Part shown: positions 63,162 through 64,000 of the stretch, one piece after another | Numbering within the stretch: the first letter of the stretch is position 1 | Layout of the letters: every line of letters starts with the position of its first letter | Assembly (NCBI GenBank): GCA_046328125.1 | Contig: JAXLXF010000006.1 | Coordinates: 237,057 to 301,056, forward strand | Source of the DNA: JADZEM01 sp046328125 | GTDB taxonomy: Bacteria > Chloroflexota > UBA6077 > JACCZL01 | Direction: 5' to 3' | DNA: 64,000 nucleotides | Notes under the pieces: generated by a model | What the model saw: only the letters and a program-made list of their open reading frames with translations | Told to the model about the DNA's origin: nothing | Database searches by the model: none | Translations under genes and position numbers: made by a program

Positions 63162-64000
63162 TCACGGCTTCGGCAGGAAGTCCGACAGCACTGAGTAGCT
63201 GGACGTCGGACCGGAGGAGCCGCCGCGCCGCAGCCCTCGCAACGTCGCCACAAGCTGCTGACGGTCGATGCCCAGCGCTCCGAGCGCGCGATCGAGCGCC
63301 GTGCTTGGCGTCCGCAAGAGCGCATGAAGCAGGTGATCCTCCAGGATCAGCGGCGACCCCTCATTCTTCGCCTGCGCCTCGGCCAGACCGAGCACGTCGC
63401 GATAGCCGGCGCTCGGCATCACCTGCGGTCGCGGCGGTAGCCCGGCCGCGAGACGGGCGACCAGTGCGTCGATCCGAGCGTAGTGCGCGCCGACAACCTC
63501 GCGGGTCAGCCCGCCGTGCAGGCTGAGGAGGCCCAGCAGCAACGGCACCGTGCTCAGGTCCGTCCGTGCGCGTTCGGCGTACGCCCGGGCCGCCGCGAGC
63601 GCCTCGCTGGCGGCGGTGCTCCAGCGCGGGGTGCCCGCGAACGGCAACGGCACGATCCTGTCGTTCCGGGCTGCCACGACGTCGAGCCCGAACACCAGCG
63701 GGCGGCTCTCCAGGAGGAAGGCGGCCTCGCGGCAGGCTGCGTCGAACGGCAGGCGGCAGGCCGGGTCGCGCGTGCAGCCGGTCGGATCGACCCAGAGCGC
63801 GCCGGCCCGCAGCCGGTTGGCATCCAGGATCAGCGGCTCCAGGCCGGGCTCCGTCCCGCGCGCGCAGCCGACCAGCGCATGCCGCCAGGTCCCCAGATCC
63901 AGGATCGCCACGAGCGGCTGGAATCCGAGGTGCTCCAGGCAGCCGGCGAACAGCAGGGCCAGGTCGATGCAGGTCCCCTCGCCCGCGCGGTGCTCCGGCT
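63162..64000 (-). CDS. transglutaminase-like / Clp-N protein, 5' end beyond window
   Basis: The minus-strand frame is open to the window edge, so the start (and a probable FHA domain) lies outside. Visible: GEGTCIDLALLFAGCLEHLG with the likely catalytic Cys, WRHALVG with the His, DPTGCTRDPACRLPF, then the Clp-N-like helical repeats (LSTVPLLLGLL, EDHLLHALL). Very close to the 27121 protein, and here too beside Ser/Thr kinase genes, though convergent with them. Confidence 0.8.
   Translation of the reverse strand, partial: PEHRAGEGTCIDLALLFAGCLEHLGFQPLVAILDLGTWRHALVGCARGTEPGLEPLILDANRLRAGALWVDPTGCTRDPACRLPFDAACREAAFLLESRPLVFGLDVVAARNDRIVPLPFAGTPRWSTAASEALAAARAYAERARTDLSTVPLLLGLLSLHGGLTREVVGAHYARIDALVARLAAGLPPRPQVMPSAGYRDVLGLAEAQAKNEGSPLILEDHLLHALLRTPSTALDRALGALGIDRQQLVATLRGLRRGGSSGPTSSYSVLSDFLPKP

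Noticed and set aside
1..64000. CRISPR arrays
   Set aside because: No set of short direct repeats with regular spacers was seen; repetitive stretches are GAF, WD40, LRR or beta-helix codons.

Overview
The window is a high-G+C bacterial chromosome segment, or a contig from one. Several things suggest Chloroflexota or a similar soil lineage: tandem multi-GAF histidine kinases, membrane-anchored Ser/Thr kinases with WD40 tails, secreted beta-helix proteins, a mycothiol-type DinB/maleylpyruvate-isomerase protein, and short 8-base gene overlaps. This assignment is inference; there is no rRNA or intact housekeeping gene to prove it.

Layout. 1-1.1 kb: end of a DinB/maleylpyruvate-isomerase-like gene and a DUF3291 gene. 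1.2-16 kb: a three-gene operon of giant soluble histidine kinases with 7, 6 and 9 GAF domains, behind a good sigma70-type promoter and without a receiver gene. 16-19.9 kb: a scar zone with a flavin monooxygenase remnant, an IS701-like insertion sequence flanked by CTAG, tRNA 3'-half fragments and the tail of a destroyed kinase gene. 19.9-64 kb: an accessory region of paralogous families. It holds Ser/Thr kinases (WD40, substrate-binding-like or LamG-like sensors), truncated substrate-binding proteins, an FHA/transglutaminase-like/Clp-N protein (plus a partial second copy), secreted beta-helix and PPC-like proteins, a leucine-rich-repeat protein, a sigma/anti-sigma pair, and two full-length but catalytically degenerate RNA polymerase beta' (RpoC) paralogues, each followed by a membrane-protein gene.

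The most striking result is a bipartite promoter-like element, CCTGCGAGA - 16 bases - GCAT. It occurs 15 times with invariant spacing, plus two near matches. Every copy lies upstream of a gene and points towards it, and all lie between 19.8 and 57.3 kb; I saw none serving the histidine-kinase operon. The spacing fits an extracytoplasmic-function-type sigma factor, and such a factor (with a zinc-type anti-sigma) is encoded in the middle of the region. I infer a dedicated regulon: the sigma/anti-sigma pair, perhaps with the two pseudo-RpoC proteins, controls a set of secreted, membrane and phospho-signalling proteins. The biological purpose is unknown.

A roughly 250-base direct repeat (tRNA-Ala 3' half, terminator and a palindrome) sits at 19.05-19.30 kb and 49.4-49.65 kb, so a 30-kb segment is flanked by tRNA-type attachment-like sequences. 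No integrase gene was found, and the motif-bearing genes continue past the second repeat, so the island may be composite.
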